64,000 nt of DNA from an uncultured Muribaculaceae bacterium (lineage in GTDB: Bacteria > Bacteroidota > Bacteroidia > Bacteroidales > Muribaculaceae), in the NCBI GenBank assembly GCA_910588245.1, contig CAJUQP010000003.1, positions 90,912 to 154,911 of the forward strand, written 5' to 3'. The notes beneath the pieces are model-generated. The model made no database searches. It had not been told where the DNA came from and saw nothing but the letters and a program-made list of their open reading frames with translations. Below are positions 1 to 8,047 of this stretch, in pieces (the first letter of the stretch is position 1; each line of letters opens with the position of its first letter). Position numbers and translations under genes: made by a program.

Positions 1-2
1 AT

Positions 3-122
3 ATTTTCCGTTATCCAGACGGTACAAATGATTGTCTTTTGCTTTATGTATTCAGGGAGGGAGACAGGCTAAAAATACTATGGGGATACCGTGTCCCCTC
101 CACTTATGACTGGCTAGAATAA
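3..122 (+). CDS. C-terminal end of an unidentified protein, cut by the window edge
   Basis: An open frame runs from the window edge to a TAA at 120-122 and gives 39 residues rich in aromatic and charged residues, with the segments FRYPDGTND and ILWGYRVPSTYDWLE. The composition looks like real coding sequence. The other forward frames contain stops, for example at 79-81. The lipoprotein gene starts 14 bp downstream, so the two could be co-transcribed. I do not recognise the family. Because a decayed RHS/toxin gene lies just beyond, it may belong to an RHS effector or immunity cassette (inference). Confidence 0.5.
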   Translation: MFRYPDGTNDCLLLYVFREGDRLKILWGYRVPSTYDWLE

Positions 123-136
123 AAAATGCATGGGCT

Positions 137-583
137 ATGAAATTATTGATATATATTATTTTCACCTCTGTCATAATATGCTCAGTGGCGGCATGTTCGC
201 AAAGCCGTCAAAATGACAGTAACCCGGAGAATATTCTACGGGACAAGTTCCCGTATTACGGTATCAAGGCATTTGACGATGTCACACCATACAAGACATT
301 GGTCGCGACCGGTATGGGAGAGGCTTCGAGAATCGTCGATTATGAGTATTTTGATCTTTTCGATGACAAGGGGCGTAAGATACTTCCATTGTTCAATATC
401 TATATGAAACGAATGACAGTGTTCATTACCAGGGCTGAGTGGGACAATTACGACGGAGAGGGTCGAAGGCTTGTATTATACTTCGCCAGTGAGTATTTTC
501 GAGTTTTAGACACTCCCTATTGGGGATATCTAACGTATCCGGAAGAGGAGGATTCGGTCTTAAATCTTTATACTGAGAAATGA
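137..583 (+). CDS. Small predicted lipoprotein of unknown function
   Basis: This 148-residue protein begins with a lipoprotein signal: a charged start, a hydrophobic stretch (LLIYIIFTSVIICSVAAC) and a lipobox-like VAAC with the acceptor Cys at residue 20. The mature part is acidic and rich in Tyr and Phe, with no domain I recognise. It sits between a partial gene and a degraded RHS/toxin gene. In Bacteroidales such positions are often filled by immunity lipoproteins for polymorphic toxins, so an orphan immunity role is possible (inference only). No promoter of the phylum consensus is visible directly upstream. Confidence 0.6.
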   Translation: MKLLIYIIFTSVIICSVAACSQSRQNDSNPENILRDKFPYYGIKAFDDVTPYKTLVATGMGEASRIVDYEYFDLFDDKGRKILPLFNIYMKRMTVFITRAEWDNYDGEGRRLVLYFASEYFRVLDTPYWGYLTYPEEEDSVLNLYTEK

Positions 584-616
584 AGTCAAGGAGGGTAGTT
601 TTACTTTAGTCATGTC

Positions 617-1033
617 ATGACAGCTGTAGAAATAATTGAATCTGCGTTTTTTCGTGACACACATTGGTATGTCGACGGTACAGGGAATGCGCATTTCCTG
701 TACCGGGACTGGCAGGGGAATGTGGTGCTGACGGTGGATGCGGACAACAATGTGGAGCAGATTGTCGGCTATTATCCCTACGGCGAGCCCTGGCGGGAGC
801 CTTGGGGACAGCGGCAGACGCTGTTCGCCGGGAAAGAGCGTCAGGAGGGGCACCGTGAAACAATTTGACTTGATATCATTAACAAATGATAATTCATATG
901 ATTTTTTTCAAATACAAGGTGATGATAATTCAACTAAAGTATTTGAATTCCTTTCTAAAATACCGATGTTGAATGGAGCCATGCCAAGACAGGAATAATT
1001 GAAGATTTAACTATAACAACAGTTTATGCTTAG
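617..1033 (+). pseudogene. Decayed RHS core tail fused to a toxin-domain remnant
   Basis: The first part reads in one frame as the conserved end of a Bacteroidetes RHS core, with GNAHFLYRDWQGNVVLTV, then GYYPYGEPWREPWGQ and FAGKERQEG. It hits a stop at 866-868 where the core should continue. The neighbouring frame then carries NDNSYDFFQIQGDDNSTKV followed by FEFLSK. A further one-base shift in an A run near 957-960 would restore TDVEWSHAKTGI and an ending at 1031-1033. The segment KVFEFL...TDVEWSH resembles C-terminal toxin regions of Bacteroides RHS proteins of the JAB-like toxin type (from memory, not searched). With the upstream repeats missing and two frame changes, this is a remnant. Confidence 0.65.
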
Positions 1034-1038
1034 GAGAA

Positions 1039-1070
1039 TTTGGTTATCTGTAATTATTTGATTATCTTTG
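1039..1070 (+). promoter_or_regulatory. Bacteroidetes-type promoter for the DUF2461 gene
   Basis: TTTG at 1039-1042 and TATCTTTG at 1063-1070 are separated by 20 bp, matching the -33/-7 consensus of the primary sigma factor in Bacteroidetes. Transcription would begin about 60 bp before the start codon at 1138. Confidence 0.6.
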
Positions 1071-1137
1071 TGAGGAGGAAAGGGATTTAATGGTTTTTTC
1101 AGCCAAATAGCAGGGGCTGCGGAGCAAACAACAAACA

Positions 1138-1824
1138 ATGAACGATCAGATGAAAGAGATACTCAATTTCCTTAAGGAACTGAAAAGAAACAACAACCGC
1201 GAATGGTTCGCGGCAAATAAAGAGACTTATCTATCCGTGAAACGGAAAGCTGATATCCTAACATACGCTTTGATCGCCAAGATATCTGAGTTTGATCCTG
1301 AAGCCGCGAGACTGAGGGTGGAAGACTGCACGTACCGCATTTACCGCGACACCCGTTTCTCACCCGACAAGACGCCCTACAAGACTCATATCGGAATATA
1401 TATAAACCCTCCTAAGGGTAAAAAATCCATGAGGTTCGGCTACTATCTCCATATAGAGCCTGAGAACTGCATGCTGGTAGCCGGGAACATAGGACTCCCC
1501 TCCCCGGTAATGAAAGCAGTCAGGCAAAGTATATTCGATGAAATCGACGAATACAGAGGCATCGTGGAATCGGCCGAATTCAGAAGCGCGTTTTCAGAAC
1601 TGGGAGAAGACCCGCTGAAGACAGCTCCCAAAGGGTTTCCCAAAGACTGGGAATTTATCGATTACCTGAAACCGAGAAATTTCTGCTGCAGCCGCAGTCT
1701 AAAAGACTCCGACCTCTGCCGCCAAGACTTTCCAACATATGCAGAGCCATATCTTAGACAGGCAAAACGGTTTATCGACTTCTTCAATTTCACAATCGAC
1801 GACTTCGAGGAGACTGAATCCTGA
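1138..1824 (+). CDS. DUF2461 / TIGR02453 family protein
   Basis: The 228-residue protein has the hallmarks of the DUF2461 family: an N-terminal FLKELKRNNNREWFAANK, a central YRIYRDTRFSPDKTPYKTH, and a late PKGFPKDWEFIDYLKPRNF. The length is usual for the family, whose biochemical function is unknown. No signal peptide or membrane segment is present, so it is probably cytoplasmic. It has its own promoter and ends at a hairpin shared with the convergent membrane-protein gene, so it appears monocistronic. Confidence 0.9.
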   Translation: MNDQMKEILNFLKELKRNNNREWFAANKETYLSVKRKADILTYALIAKISEFDPEAARLRVEDCTYRIYRDTRFSPDKTPYKTHIGIYINPPKGKKSMRFGYYLHIEPENCMLVAGNIGLPSPVMKAVRQSIFDEIDEYRGIVESAEFRSAFSELGEDPLKTAPKGFPKDWEFIDYLKPRNFCCSRSLKDSDLCRQDFPTYAEPYLRQAKRFIDFFNFTIDDFEETES

Positions 1825-1858
1825 AGCTTCGCAAGCAAATAAAACCTGGTAAGATGAC

Positions 1859-1880
1859 AGGCAGCTGACGCTGCCTTTCA
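1859..1880. terminator. Hairpin between convergent genes
   Basis: AGGCAGC at 1859-1865 pairs perfectly with GCTGCCT at 1870-1876 around a 4-base loop. It lies between the stop of the DUF2461 gene and the stop of the convergent membrane-protein gene, so it may serve both. The T tract is short. Confidence 0.5.
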
Positions 1881-1915
1881 TAAGAGAGATTGCCACTAAG
1901 ATCCATGATAAATCA

Positions 1916-2482
1916 TCATTCGTCGTCGAGATCAGCGTGTCCACCGGCGATTATCTTGTAATCGCGCATCATGCGTCTATACACCACAAATCCGGCTCCA
2001 CCACCTATCAAGCCACCGGCTATCGCTCCGATCTGTGCCGACCGGTCGTCGGCCAATATAAACGCGAAGACAATCAATATACAGATTGCAAAAGGGATCA
2101 GGGCGAACATAAACTGATGGTGACGTTTCCTGCACATAATTGCTATCGACGCTATCTCTCTGACCGACATCGTAAAAACATCAATCTTCCCTGTCTGCGT
2201 ATAAAGCCAGAAGTCCATACACCCGCATACAATAAAATAAAAGTCGAGCAATATCACAAGGGGTATACGCCAATTGTCCGGTATGATCTCCATTTTAAGG
2301 AACAATATGTCAAACGCAAGCATGGCGCATGCGATTCCTACAAACCGTCTGTAACGCCTGCGCAGCCGTTCGAGCGATGTCTGCCTGCGCAGAAGCAAGG
2401 AAATGTCGGTATAGTTATCTCTCTCTTTTATGCGTGCGGACTGCCACGCCTCTTTCATCTCTTCCGGTGTCATAGATTCCAA
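1916..2482 (-). CDS. Four-helix membrane protein, probable partner of the ECF sigma factor
   Basis: The 188-residue product starts with a charged cytoplasmic segment (TPEEMKEAWQSARIKERDNY, then an Arg-rich stretch). Four hydrophobic segments follow, at roughly residues 47-62, 73-93, 122-142 and 147-162, and the tail is acidic. The gene overlaps the end of the sigma factor gene by 13 bp, which implies coupled translation. Proteins with this layout often follow ECF sigma factors in Bacteroides and may act as membrane anti-sigma factors. I see no recognised anti-sigma domain, so that role is inferred from position. Start codons at residue 1 or residue 4 are both possible. Confidence 0.65.
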   Translation of the reverse strand: MESMTPEEMKEAWQSARIKERDNYTDISLLLRRQTSLERLRRRYRRFVGIACAMLAFDILFLKMEIIPDNWRIPLVILLDFYFIVCGCMDFWLYTQTGKIDVFTMSVREIASIAIMCRKRHHQFMFALIPFAICILIVFAFILADDRSAQIGAIAGGLIGGGAGFVVYRRMMRDYKIIAGGHADLDDE

Positions 2483-3066
2483 TGTTTTGAGTCGGCTATC
2501 GCCGCGAGTTTCTCCTTTATTCTTCTAAGTTTGGTTGCGACCGTGTTTCTGTTAAACCCAGTCACCTCAGCAATCTCATCATAACTTCTCTCGTCGAGCC
2601 ACATCATCAGCAAAGATTTCTCAGCAGGATTAAGCATGGATATCAGGTAATGCAACTGCTCGAGAGATTCATTCGGATTGCTTTCCTCATCCGACGGTTC
2701 CGCGATGTTATCGATTGGCAACGCACCCTTATAGCGACCGTTCTTGCGCCACGATGAGACACAAGTATTCATGCAGATACGATAGATCCACGTTGATTTC
2801 CGGCTCTCATCGCGAAAATTCACCAGACCTCTCCAGATATTTATATGGATGTCCTGACGGAGATCCTCATATTCCTGAGGATCTGAGGCATAGAAGAAAC
2901 AGATCTTGTCGATAAGCCTGCTGTTAGCACTGATGACCGCACTAAACTCAAGCTCAAGCGACTTGTCGGCCTTACGGGTGCCAATTGCCGACAATATATA
3001 CCTGATGAACCCGAGGAGGCCACCGGCAAAAGAGGAGGATGGGGATATGTCAACGATAAGTTCCAC
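2470..3066 (-). CDS. ECF-type RNA polymerase sigma factor
   Basis: Region 2 is seen in YEDLRQDIHINIWRGLVNF and STWIYRICMNTCVSSWRK, which bind core polymerase and the -10 element. Region 4 is seen in LLMMWLDERSYDEIAEVTGF with a helix-turn-helix continuing to NTVATKLRRIKEKL. The length (198 residues) fits ECF sigma factors. The assumed start is a GTG at 3064-3066 preceded by about 35 poorly conserved residues. No ATG lies between it and the domain, so the true start is uncertain. A TACTTTTG box (minus strand, 3066-3073) overlaps this GTG. The membrane protein gene downstream overlaps it and probably forms the regulatory pair. Confidence 0.85.
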   Translation of the reverse strand: MELIVDISPSSSFAGGLLGFIRYILSAIGTRKADKSLELEFSAVISANSRLIDKICFFYASDPQEYEDLRQDIHINIWRGLVNFRDESRKSTWIYRICMNTCVSSWRKNGRYKGALPIDNIAEPSDEESNPNESLEQLHYLISMLNPAEKSLLMMWLDERSYDEIAEVTGFNRNTVATKLRRIKEKLAAIADSKHWNL

Positions 3067-3178
3067 AAAAGTATCTTGCTAAAAATTGTCTACAGTCCGT
3101 TAGACGCGCCGCCCCGGAAATAGTTTCACGACAGACAGATTTTTATTTAGGCAAGAATGAGGATATATAAATAGACCA

Positions 3179-5824
3179 TCAGAAATTGAAGTGGAGAGAA
3201 ACCCGGACACCGCTTTTGTCACACCCCGGAGTGTCACGATATGTAAGACGCCACACATAGTCCACACGAAGAAAGGTGAGGATATTGTCGAGACCTGCGC
3301 CTATCTCCATATAGGGGGTACTTTTCATTACCCTCGGGCTCGCCTGGGCCGGGAACAGAGGTAATGAAGCATTCAGGGCCGGATTATTACGGTCGGAAAG
3401 TCCTCCCCATAGTCCCTTGAATGTCACAGCCTCCCTTATCTTCAGTTTTTTAAGTAATGGAAGACGGTTGAAAAGGATACCATTACCGAAATATGTGAAA
3501 TCAATGGCGGCATACCGGTCGTTGGCAAACTCCATGGCGTTCATAAGAGAATAACTCTCCGGCTGGATGGTGTATGAAAGGTTGGCATTGGGCCACATCA
3601 GGGCCGGATAATATACGCCACTCCACACTTTCCCAGCCTTAAGTATGATATCTGTATAACCGAAAGCGGAGAGCCAAAGACGTTTCTGTACGGAAATCTC
3701 ACTACGGTTGAGGGTAAAATCAGCTCCCATAAACCCTTTCGGCCCGAACTCATGAGTCAGTTGTATGACCCATGCGTCAAGATTTATCGGTATGCGCAAC
3801 GTACGCCCCTGGATGAATTTTTCTCCCGGCGCCCATCTGACTGTGACATTGAACGACGACTGACGATATTCAGAGATGCTTCGTCCGTCGGCAAACGTGA
3901 AAGGAAGCCACTGTGTAGCCTCCTGCCTCTCATGACTGAGACCTGCCTCAACCGAAAAATTGTTGGGGAGCTCAAGAATGTATCCGAATTTAGCAAGGCG
4001 GCGGTATGTGACAAGGACACTCTCCTTCCTCTTCAGCGACAGGAAAACGTTGTCCTGGCTCGTGAAGAGATAATGCTGCCCGATCATATCCAGATCATAC
4101 GACATTGAACCGTAGAATCCGTGGCGCGGCCATTCATATGAATGATGCTTCTTTGGAGTGAACGAATACTCCACATCCGCTTTGTATTTCCATTTTTTGT
4201 CGCGGGTACCGTAGGCCACATATCCTTTTGCGAAAAGATGCGGATTGAGCGGCGACATTGTCATGCCTCCAAGTCTTATGCGGAGCCCTTCGACAGTGTT
4301 GCCGCTAAGCAGGGTATTTACAGGGCCGAGATCAACCTTGCTCGGGTTGCCGGTACGCACATATCCACTTTCCATAAGACCGACAGCTTTCTCAGCCCAA
4401 TAAAGCAGAGGCACCTTCCTCATCTCCCCCATCATATTACCCATCCTCGATTCCGCGACTGTCATGGGCACCATCCGCTCGGCACTCCAGAACTCCCCGT
4501 CCCGGCTCCGTGCCCCCTCAAGATCGATAGCGTTGCCCAATCTTCCGTAAAAATCCCTCAGATCTTCCCGCATCTCATAACTGAAATTGTCATAGCTCGT
4601 GGTCTTTCTTATATACATCCTGGGCGTGCCCGGGGCGATCCTCATCTCCATGCAGATATCGTCATAAGTCTTATGGCGGTTGCCAAGGCTGTCTTTCTCA
4701 AACATCAGATTGACAAATATATTATCCACATAGTTTAGGTTTATCGCCTGCGGCACACGCATAGTCACTTTCTTCACGAACATTGTGGTGTCGCCAACAG
4801 GTACATATATCTTTCCGTTGAATCCCATCGACTCAGGATTGTGAGGAGCGAAGCTGAGCTCTATGCATCTGTCGGAGCCCACATAAACGGTGTCGGTGAG
4901 ATAATATTTATAGAAATCAGGACCAATGGAGGAGAGTGGACTGACAAATCGGTTGGTCATAAATATAATATCGTTGCCGTAGATATCCATCTCGCGAACA
5001 ACATCCTCGAGCATCAGCTGCATGTTTTCCTGACTAAGGACCTCGTCAAGGCCAGCACTCCGGTATCCTCTGACGATCTCCTTGTCTGCGCCAGGCTTGC
5101 GGCTGCGTATATGAGTTGACGCCTTCTCCTTTATAATAAGATCAAGAATGCGTTTGCCGGTCCATGACGATGTATCGACATAATCCTTCAGGAATTTTCC
5201 TTTACCCCCGAGAAACCCTCCGGAGAAATCACCGTTGAACTCATTAAGAGCCAAGAGGGTCTTCTCATACTTGTCATAACTGTAAAAAGGTTCCCTCTTC
5301 GGATCATGCTTTCCGGATTCGGCGCGCAGGCGCCTCACAAAATCTACCGCAGGATTGTTTTTCTTGGAATATTTCTCTTTGCGAGGTCTTACCACCACTT
5401 CCTGAAGAGCCTGCGAAGCGGGCGACAATCGGATCACGACGGCAGTGTCGGCAACTGTGGCAGGGAAACCCTTAGGCTCATAACCTGTGTATTCCACTCT
5501 CCATCCGGTTGGATTACCATAGGAGAAAACCCGAAAAGAACCGTTTTCATTGGCTACGGCGTTGCGTTTACGGTCGGGGAGATATATAAGGTTGGCGAAA
5601 GGGAGGACTTCTCCGGTGACAGAATCCGTCACCTGGCCAACGATCCATCTCGAACCGGGGGCAACGGATGAAGCGCCGTAAACGCCGGCAGATTCCTTAC
5701 CGCGCACAGCCCCTGAGGCGGATGCCGCCATGAGACACCATGACAGAAGCACGAACGCCGGGAATGCGATCCGGGAAATCATCTTACTTGAATATGACTC
5801 TATTATAACGCGGATTGATTTCAT
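3179..5824 (-). CDS. DUF5686 outer-membrane protein with carboxypeptidase-like N-terminal domain
   Basis: I chose the start at 5824 because AAGGA lies just before it; longer and shorter starts exist (5878, 5782). The 881-residue protein has a late signal peptide (ISRIAFPAFVLLSWCLMAAS). Next comes a carboxypeptidase-D-like regulatory domain (VTDSVTGEVLPFANLIYLPD), as in many TonB-dependent proteins. The large DUF5686 body follows, with many alternating segments typical of a beta-barrel, and it ends in SLHFNF, an aromatic terminus as used for outer-membrane insertion. The family is common in Bacteroidetes and its function is not established. It stands alone, with no SusC/SusD or TonB partner nearby. 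Confidence 0.85.
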   Translation of the reverse strand: MKSIRVIIESYSSKMISRIAFPAFVLLSWCLMAASASGAVRGKESAGVYGASSVAPGSRWIVGQVTDSVTGEVLPFANLIYLPDRKRNAVANENGSFRVFSYGNPTGWRVEYTGYEPKGFPATVADTAVVIRLSPASQALQEVVVRPRKEKYSKKNNPAVDFVRRLRAESGKHDPKREPFYSYDKYEKTLLALNEFNGDFSGGFLGGKGKFLKDYVDTSSWTGKRILDLIIKEKASTHIRSRKPGADKEIVRGYRSAGLDEVLSQENMQLMLEDVVREMDIYGNDIIFMTNRFVSPLSSIGPDFYKYYLTDTVYVGSDRCIELSFAPHNPESMGFNGKIYVPVGDTTMFVKKVTMRVPQAINLNYVDNIFVNLMFEKDSLGNRHKTYDDICMEMRIAPGTPRMYIRKTTSYDNFSYEMREDLRDFYGRLGNAIDLEGARSRDGEFWSAERMVPMTVAESRMGNMMGEMRKVPLLYWAEKAVGLMESGYVRTGNPSKVDLGPVNTLLSGNTVEGLRIRLGGMTMSPLNPHLFAKGYVAYGTRDKKWKYKADVEYSFTPKKHHSYEWPRHGFYGSMSYDLDMIGQHYLFTSQDNVFLSLKRKESVLVTYRRLAKFGYILELPNNFSVEAGLSHERQEATQWLPFTFADGRSISEYRQSSFNVTVRWAPGEKFIQGRTLRIPINLDAWVIQLTHEFGPKGFMGADFTLNRSEISVQKRLWLSAFGYTDIILKAGKVWSGVYYPALMWPNANLSYTIQPESYSLMNAMEFANDRYAAIDFTYFGNGILFNRLPLLKKLKIREAVTFKGLWGGLSDRNNPALNASLPLFPAQASPRVMKSTPYMEIGAGLDNILTFLRVDYVWRLTYRDTPGCDKSGVRVSLHFNF

Positions 5825-5994
5825 TTCCTTATTGTTAGCCGCCCCGCAGGATATCTCTTCGATAGCACATCCGGGCATCTTATGAGTGTAGCTGGATTAC
5901 ACTTTTACATAACGAGGGAGGACGAGAAACTGTACATCTTTTCCGAAATTGTTCTATTTTTAGGATTTTTAAACCAAAATCGCAGGTAATTTAG

Positions 5995-6002
5995 TATATT
6001 TG
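5995..6002 (+). promoter_or_regulatory. -7 promoter box for the CYTH gene
   Basis: TATATTTG matches the Bacteroidetes -7 consensus and is followed by CAC, giving a short leader before the ATG at 6038. No clear TTTG lies at the -33 position, so this is a partial match. Confidence 0.4.
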
Positions 6003-6037
6003 CACACATACAGATAAAACTATCCATCCAATAGACA

Positions 6038-6478
6038 ATGGCATTTGAAATAGAACATAAATATCTTGTGAACGATGACAGCTATAAAAAAATGGCTGTC
6101 AAAAAAGTAGAAATCCGACAGGGTTACCTTAGCCGCCTTCCGGAAAGGACAGTGCGCGTACGGACACGCGACAAGCAAGGATTTCTGACAGTAAAAGGGA
6201 AGAATCATGGCGACACACGCCTTGAGTTCGAATATGAGATTCCATATGAAGATGCCTGCGAGATGCTCGCGCTCTGCGAGCCCGGAATGATTGAGAAAAC
6301 CCGCTGGCTCGTAAAGTTTGACGGACTGGTATGGGAAGTCGATGAATATCATGGCGCGCGGGAAGGACTGACAGTGGCGGAAGTGGAGATTCCGAAGTCC
6401 GGTCTTCATTATTCCATTCCACCGTTCGCAGGCAGGAATGTCACGGGGGATCCTGCATATTACAATTCAAATCTTTGA
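6038..6478 (+). CDS. CYTH domain protein (triphosphate tunnel metalloenzyme family)
   Basis: The protein opens with FEIEHKYLV, the ExExK signature of CYTH enzymes that bind metal and triphosphate inside a beta-barrel. Further typical elements are the basic pairs in TVRVRTRDKQGFLTVKGK, the acidic LEFEYEIP, and late VDEYHGAREGLTVAEVE. At 146 residues it is the short, single-domain bacterial form. Members hydrolyse inorganic triphosphate or related substrates; which one applies here cannot be told. It converges with the MerR gene with only 14 bp between stops and no terminator seen. Confidence 0.9.
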   Translation: MAFEIEHKYLVNDDSYKKMAVKKVEIRQGYLSRLPERTVRVRTRDKQGFLTVKGKNHGDTRLEFEYEIPYEDACEMLALCEPGMIEKTRWLVKFDGLVWEVDEYHGAREGLTVAEVEIPKSGLHYSIPPFAGRNVTGDPAYYNSNL

Positions 6479-6492
6479 ATCCGGAGTTATGA

Positions 6493-6831
6493 CTAACGCC
6501 TTTTCTCAAGAGATTTAAGCATCATCTCCAGCTCGTCCCTGACGTCGGAGAGACGGTCGATTATATCCATCCGCTTAGATATGTTGCTCCTGTTAAGACG
6601 CATCTGCTCACGGGCAGCCTCAATCTTCAGACCTTTTATCTTCACAAGATAATGGATTATACGAAGTGTCTCGATATCATCGGGGGTATAGTAGCGTATA
6701 TTGGCATTGCTCCGCATGGGACGCACCTCCGGGAACTCCATCTCCCAATAGCGGAGCGTAGGCTGAGAGACACACAGGATCTCAGCCACATCCTTTATCT
6801 TATAGTATTTTTTTGTAAGGTCAGACGCCAT
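6493..6831 (-). CDS. MerR-family transcriptional regulator
   Basis: I prefer the start at 6831 because GAGAAAA precedes it and the MerR domain begins directly after (KKYYKIKDVAEILCVSQPTL, then RYWEMEFPEVRP). The winged helix-turn-helix continues through NIRYYTPDDIETLRIIHYLV. A coiled-coil dimerisation helix follows, ending in EMMLKSLEKR. The product has 112 residues and no Cys-rich sensor domain, so the ligand is unknown. The gene lies 60 bp downstream of the M23 peptidase gene on the same strand. The order alaS, M23 peptidase, MerR recurs in Bacteroidales (from memory), so the pair is likely co-transcribed. Confidence 0.85.
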   Translation of the reverse strand: MASDLTKKYYKIKDVAEILCVSQPTLRYWEMEFPEVRPMRSNANIRYYTPDDIETLRIIHYLVKIKGLKIEAAREQMRLNRSNISKRMDIIDRLSDVRDELEMMLKSLEKRR

Positions 6832-6891
6832 ATTTTCTCGTGAATCAATCTCTTTATCAACTAAACAATATCCAGAAGCAAAGGCCACCCA

Positions 6892-7860
6892 TCAATCCAT
6901 CATATTGCCGGCATTGTCAGCAATCCTAAGTATCTCGGAATATTGCTCGGGGGTGAGATCCATGAAGCAATAATTGACGGGATCCTGAGCCTTATCCTTG
7001 AATCTCACCTCATAATGCAGATGTGGGGCCTTGGATTTCCCGGTCGAGCCTACGCGCCCGATAAGTTGTCCGCGTGTCACTTTGTCGCCCTCCCTTACAA
7101 GGAACTCGTTGAGATGGGCATATCGGCTCACATAGTTGAAGCCATGGTCAATATCCACACAGTTGCCGTAGCCTGCCTGCCGCCTTGCGGTAGCCACTGT
7201 CCCGTCGGCCGTTGCATATACCGGCGTCCCGGTCGTGGCCGCAAGATCAATGCCCTCATGATATACCGTCGACCCGAAAATAGGATCACGCCTGAAACCG
7301 AAACCCGACGACAAAGTAAACTCATCGACCGATAACGGAAAGACTGACGGGATATGCCGGAAGCGGCTCTTCTGCTGACGTATTGCCTCCCGCAGCTGAT
7401 CAAAGCTCTGAACCTGAGCCAAAAGCTGCCGTTCAAGAAGATCCATGTTCTGGGTGAGCCGCGTCACCAGCCCCGCGTCTGAAAGCTTCTCAAGCTCCCT
7501 GTAACGGTTTTCGTTGTCGAGTCCCGCATGGCGCTGCGCCCGACTCAGAGGATCCATCTGCATCATCACCCGATAGAAATTATCGTCTCTGTCGCGCAGA
7601 TGATCCATGACTTTCAAAGAATTGTCAAGACGCCGGCTCAATATGGCATACTGTGTGCGCAACTGGGCATTCTCGTTGCGAAGGTTCTCCTCAGTGGGAG
7701 AATCGAAACAGTAGAACACAAGCAGGAACAGTCCCAATCCTATCATCGCGCCAATCAGCCACGTCTTGCCCCAATAGGCAAGACGCATACGCATCGAGGG
7801 ATACACACGCTCGAAGTTGTCCGTGTCCGGATTATATCTGTAATAGACGTTTTTCGCCAA
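6892..7860 (-). CDS. M23 family peptidoglycan endopeptidase, membrane-anchored
   Basis: The 322-residue protein has one membrane helix near residues 32-52 (WLIGAMIGLGLFLLVFYCF), then a coiled-coil stalk rich in Glu, Arg and Leu, and a C-terminal LytM/M23 domain. The zinc site is complete: YHEGIDLAATTGTPVYA carries HxxxD and APHLHYEVR carries HxH. It is therefore expected to cleave peptide cross-links of the cell wall in the periplasm, unlike the degenerate M23 protein at 58578-59459. Its promoter is back to back with that of alaS. Confidence 0.92.
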   Translation of the reverse strand: MAKNVYYRYNPDTDNFERVYPSMRMRLAYWGKTWLIGAMIGLGLFLLVFYCFDSPTEENLRNENAQLRTQYAILSRRLDNSLKVMDHLRDRDDNFYRVMMQMDPLSRAQRHAGLDNENRYRELEKLSDAGLVTRLTQNMDLLERQLLAQVQSFDQLREAIRQQKSRFRHIPSVFPLSVDEFTLSSGFGFRRDPIFGSTVYHEGIDLAATTGTPVYATADGTVATARRQAGYGNCVDIDHGFNYVSRYAHLNEFLVREGDKVTRGQLIGRVGSTGKSKAPHLHYEVRFKDKAQDPVNYCFMDLTPEQYSEILRIADNAGNMMD

Positions 7861-7927
7861 TTATCTCTGATTTTATTTCCTTTGCCACACCTGGAGGCGC
7901 GGTTAAAGAAGGTTTTATCTGTTTAAT

Positions 7928-7963
7928 ATTGCAAAATTAATGGAATTTGAATAATTTTGCAAC
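7928..7963. promoter_or_regulatory. Symmetric divergent promoter of alaS and the M23 peptidase gene
   Basis: On the plus strand ATTG at 7928-7931 and TAATTTTG at 7952-7959 are 20 bp apart and point to alaS. On the minus strand GTTG at 7960-7963 and TAATTTTG at 7932-7939 are also 20 bp apart and point to the M23 gene. Each -33 box directly abuts the other promoter's -7 box, so the two promoters share one stretch of DNA and probably cannot be occupied together. Confidence 0.65.
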
Positions 7964-8047
7964 TTAAAACCACGCAACTAAAAAAATACCGGCCCCGCGC
8001 TGTCGGAACGACAGCGACCATAACCGGAAAATAACAGACAAACAGCT

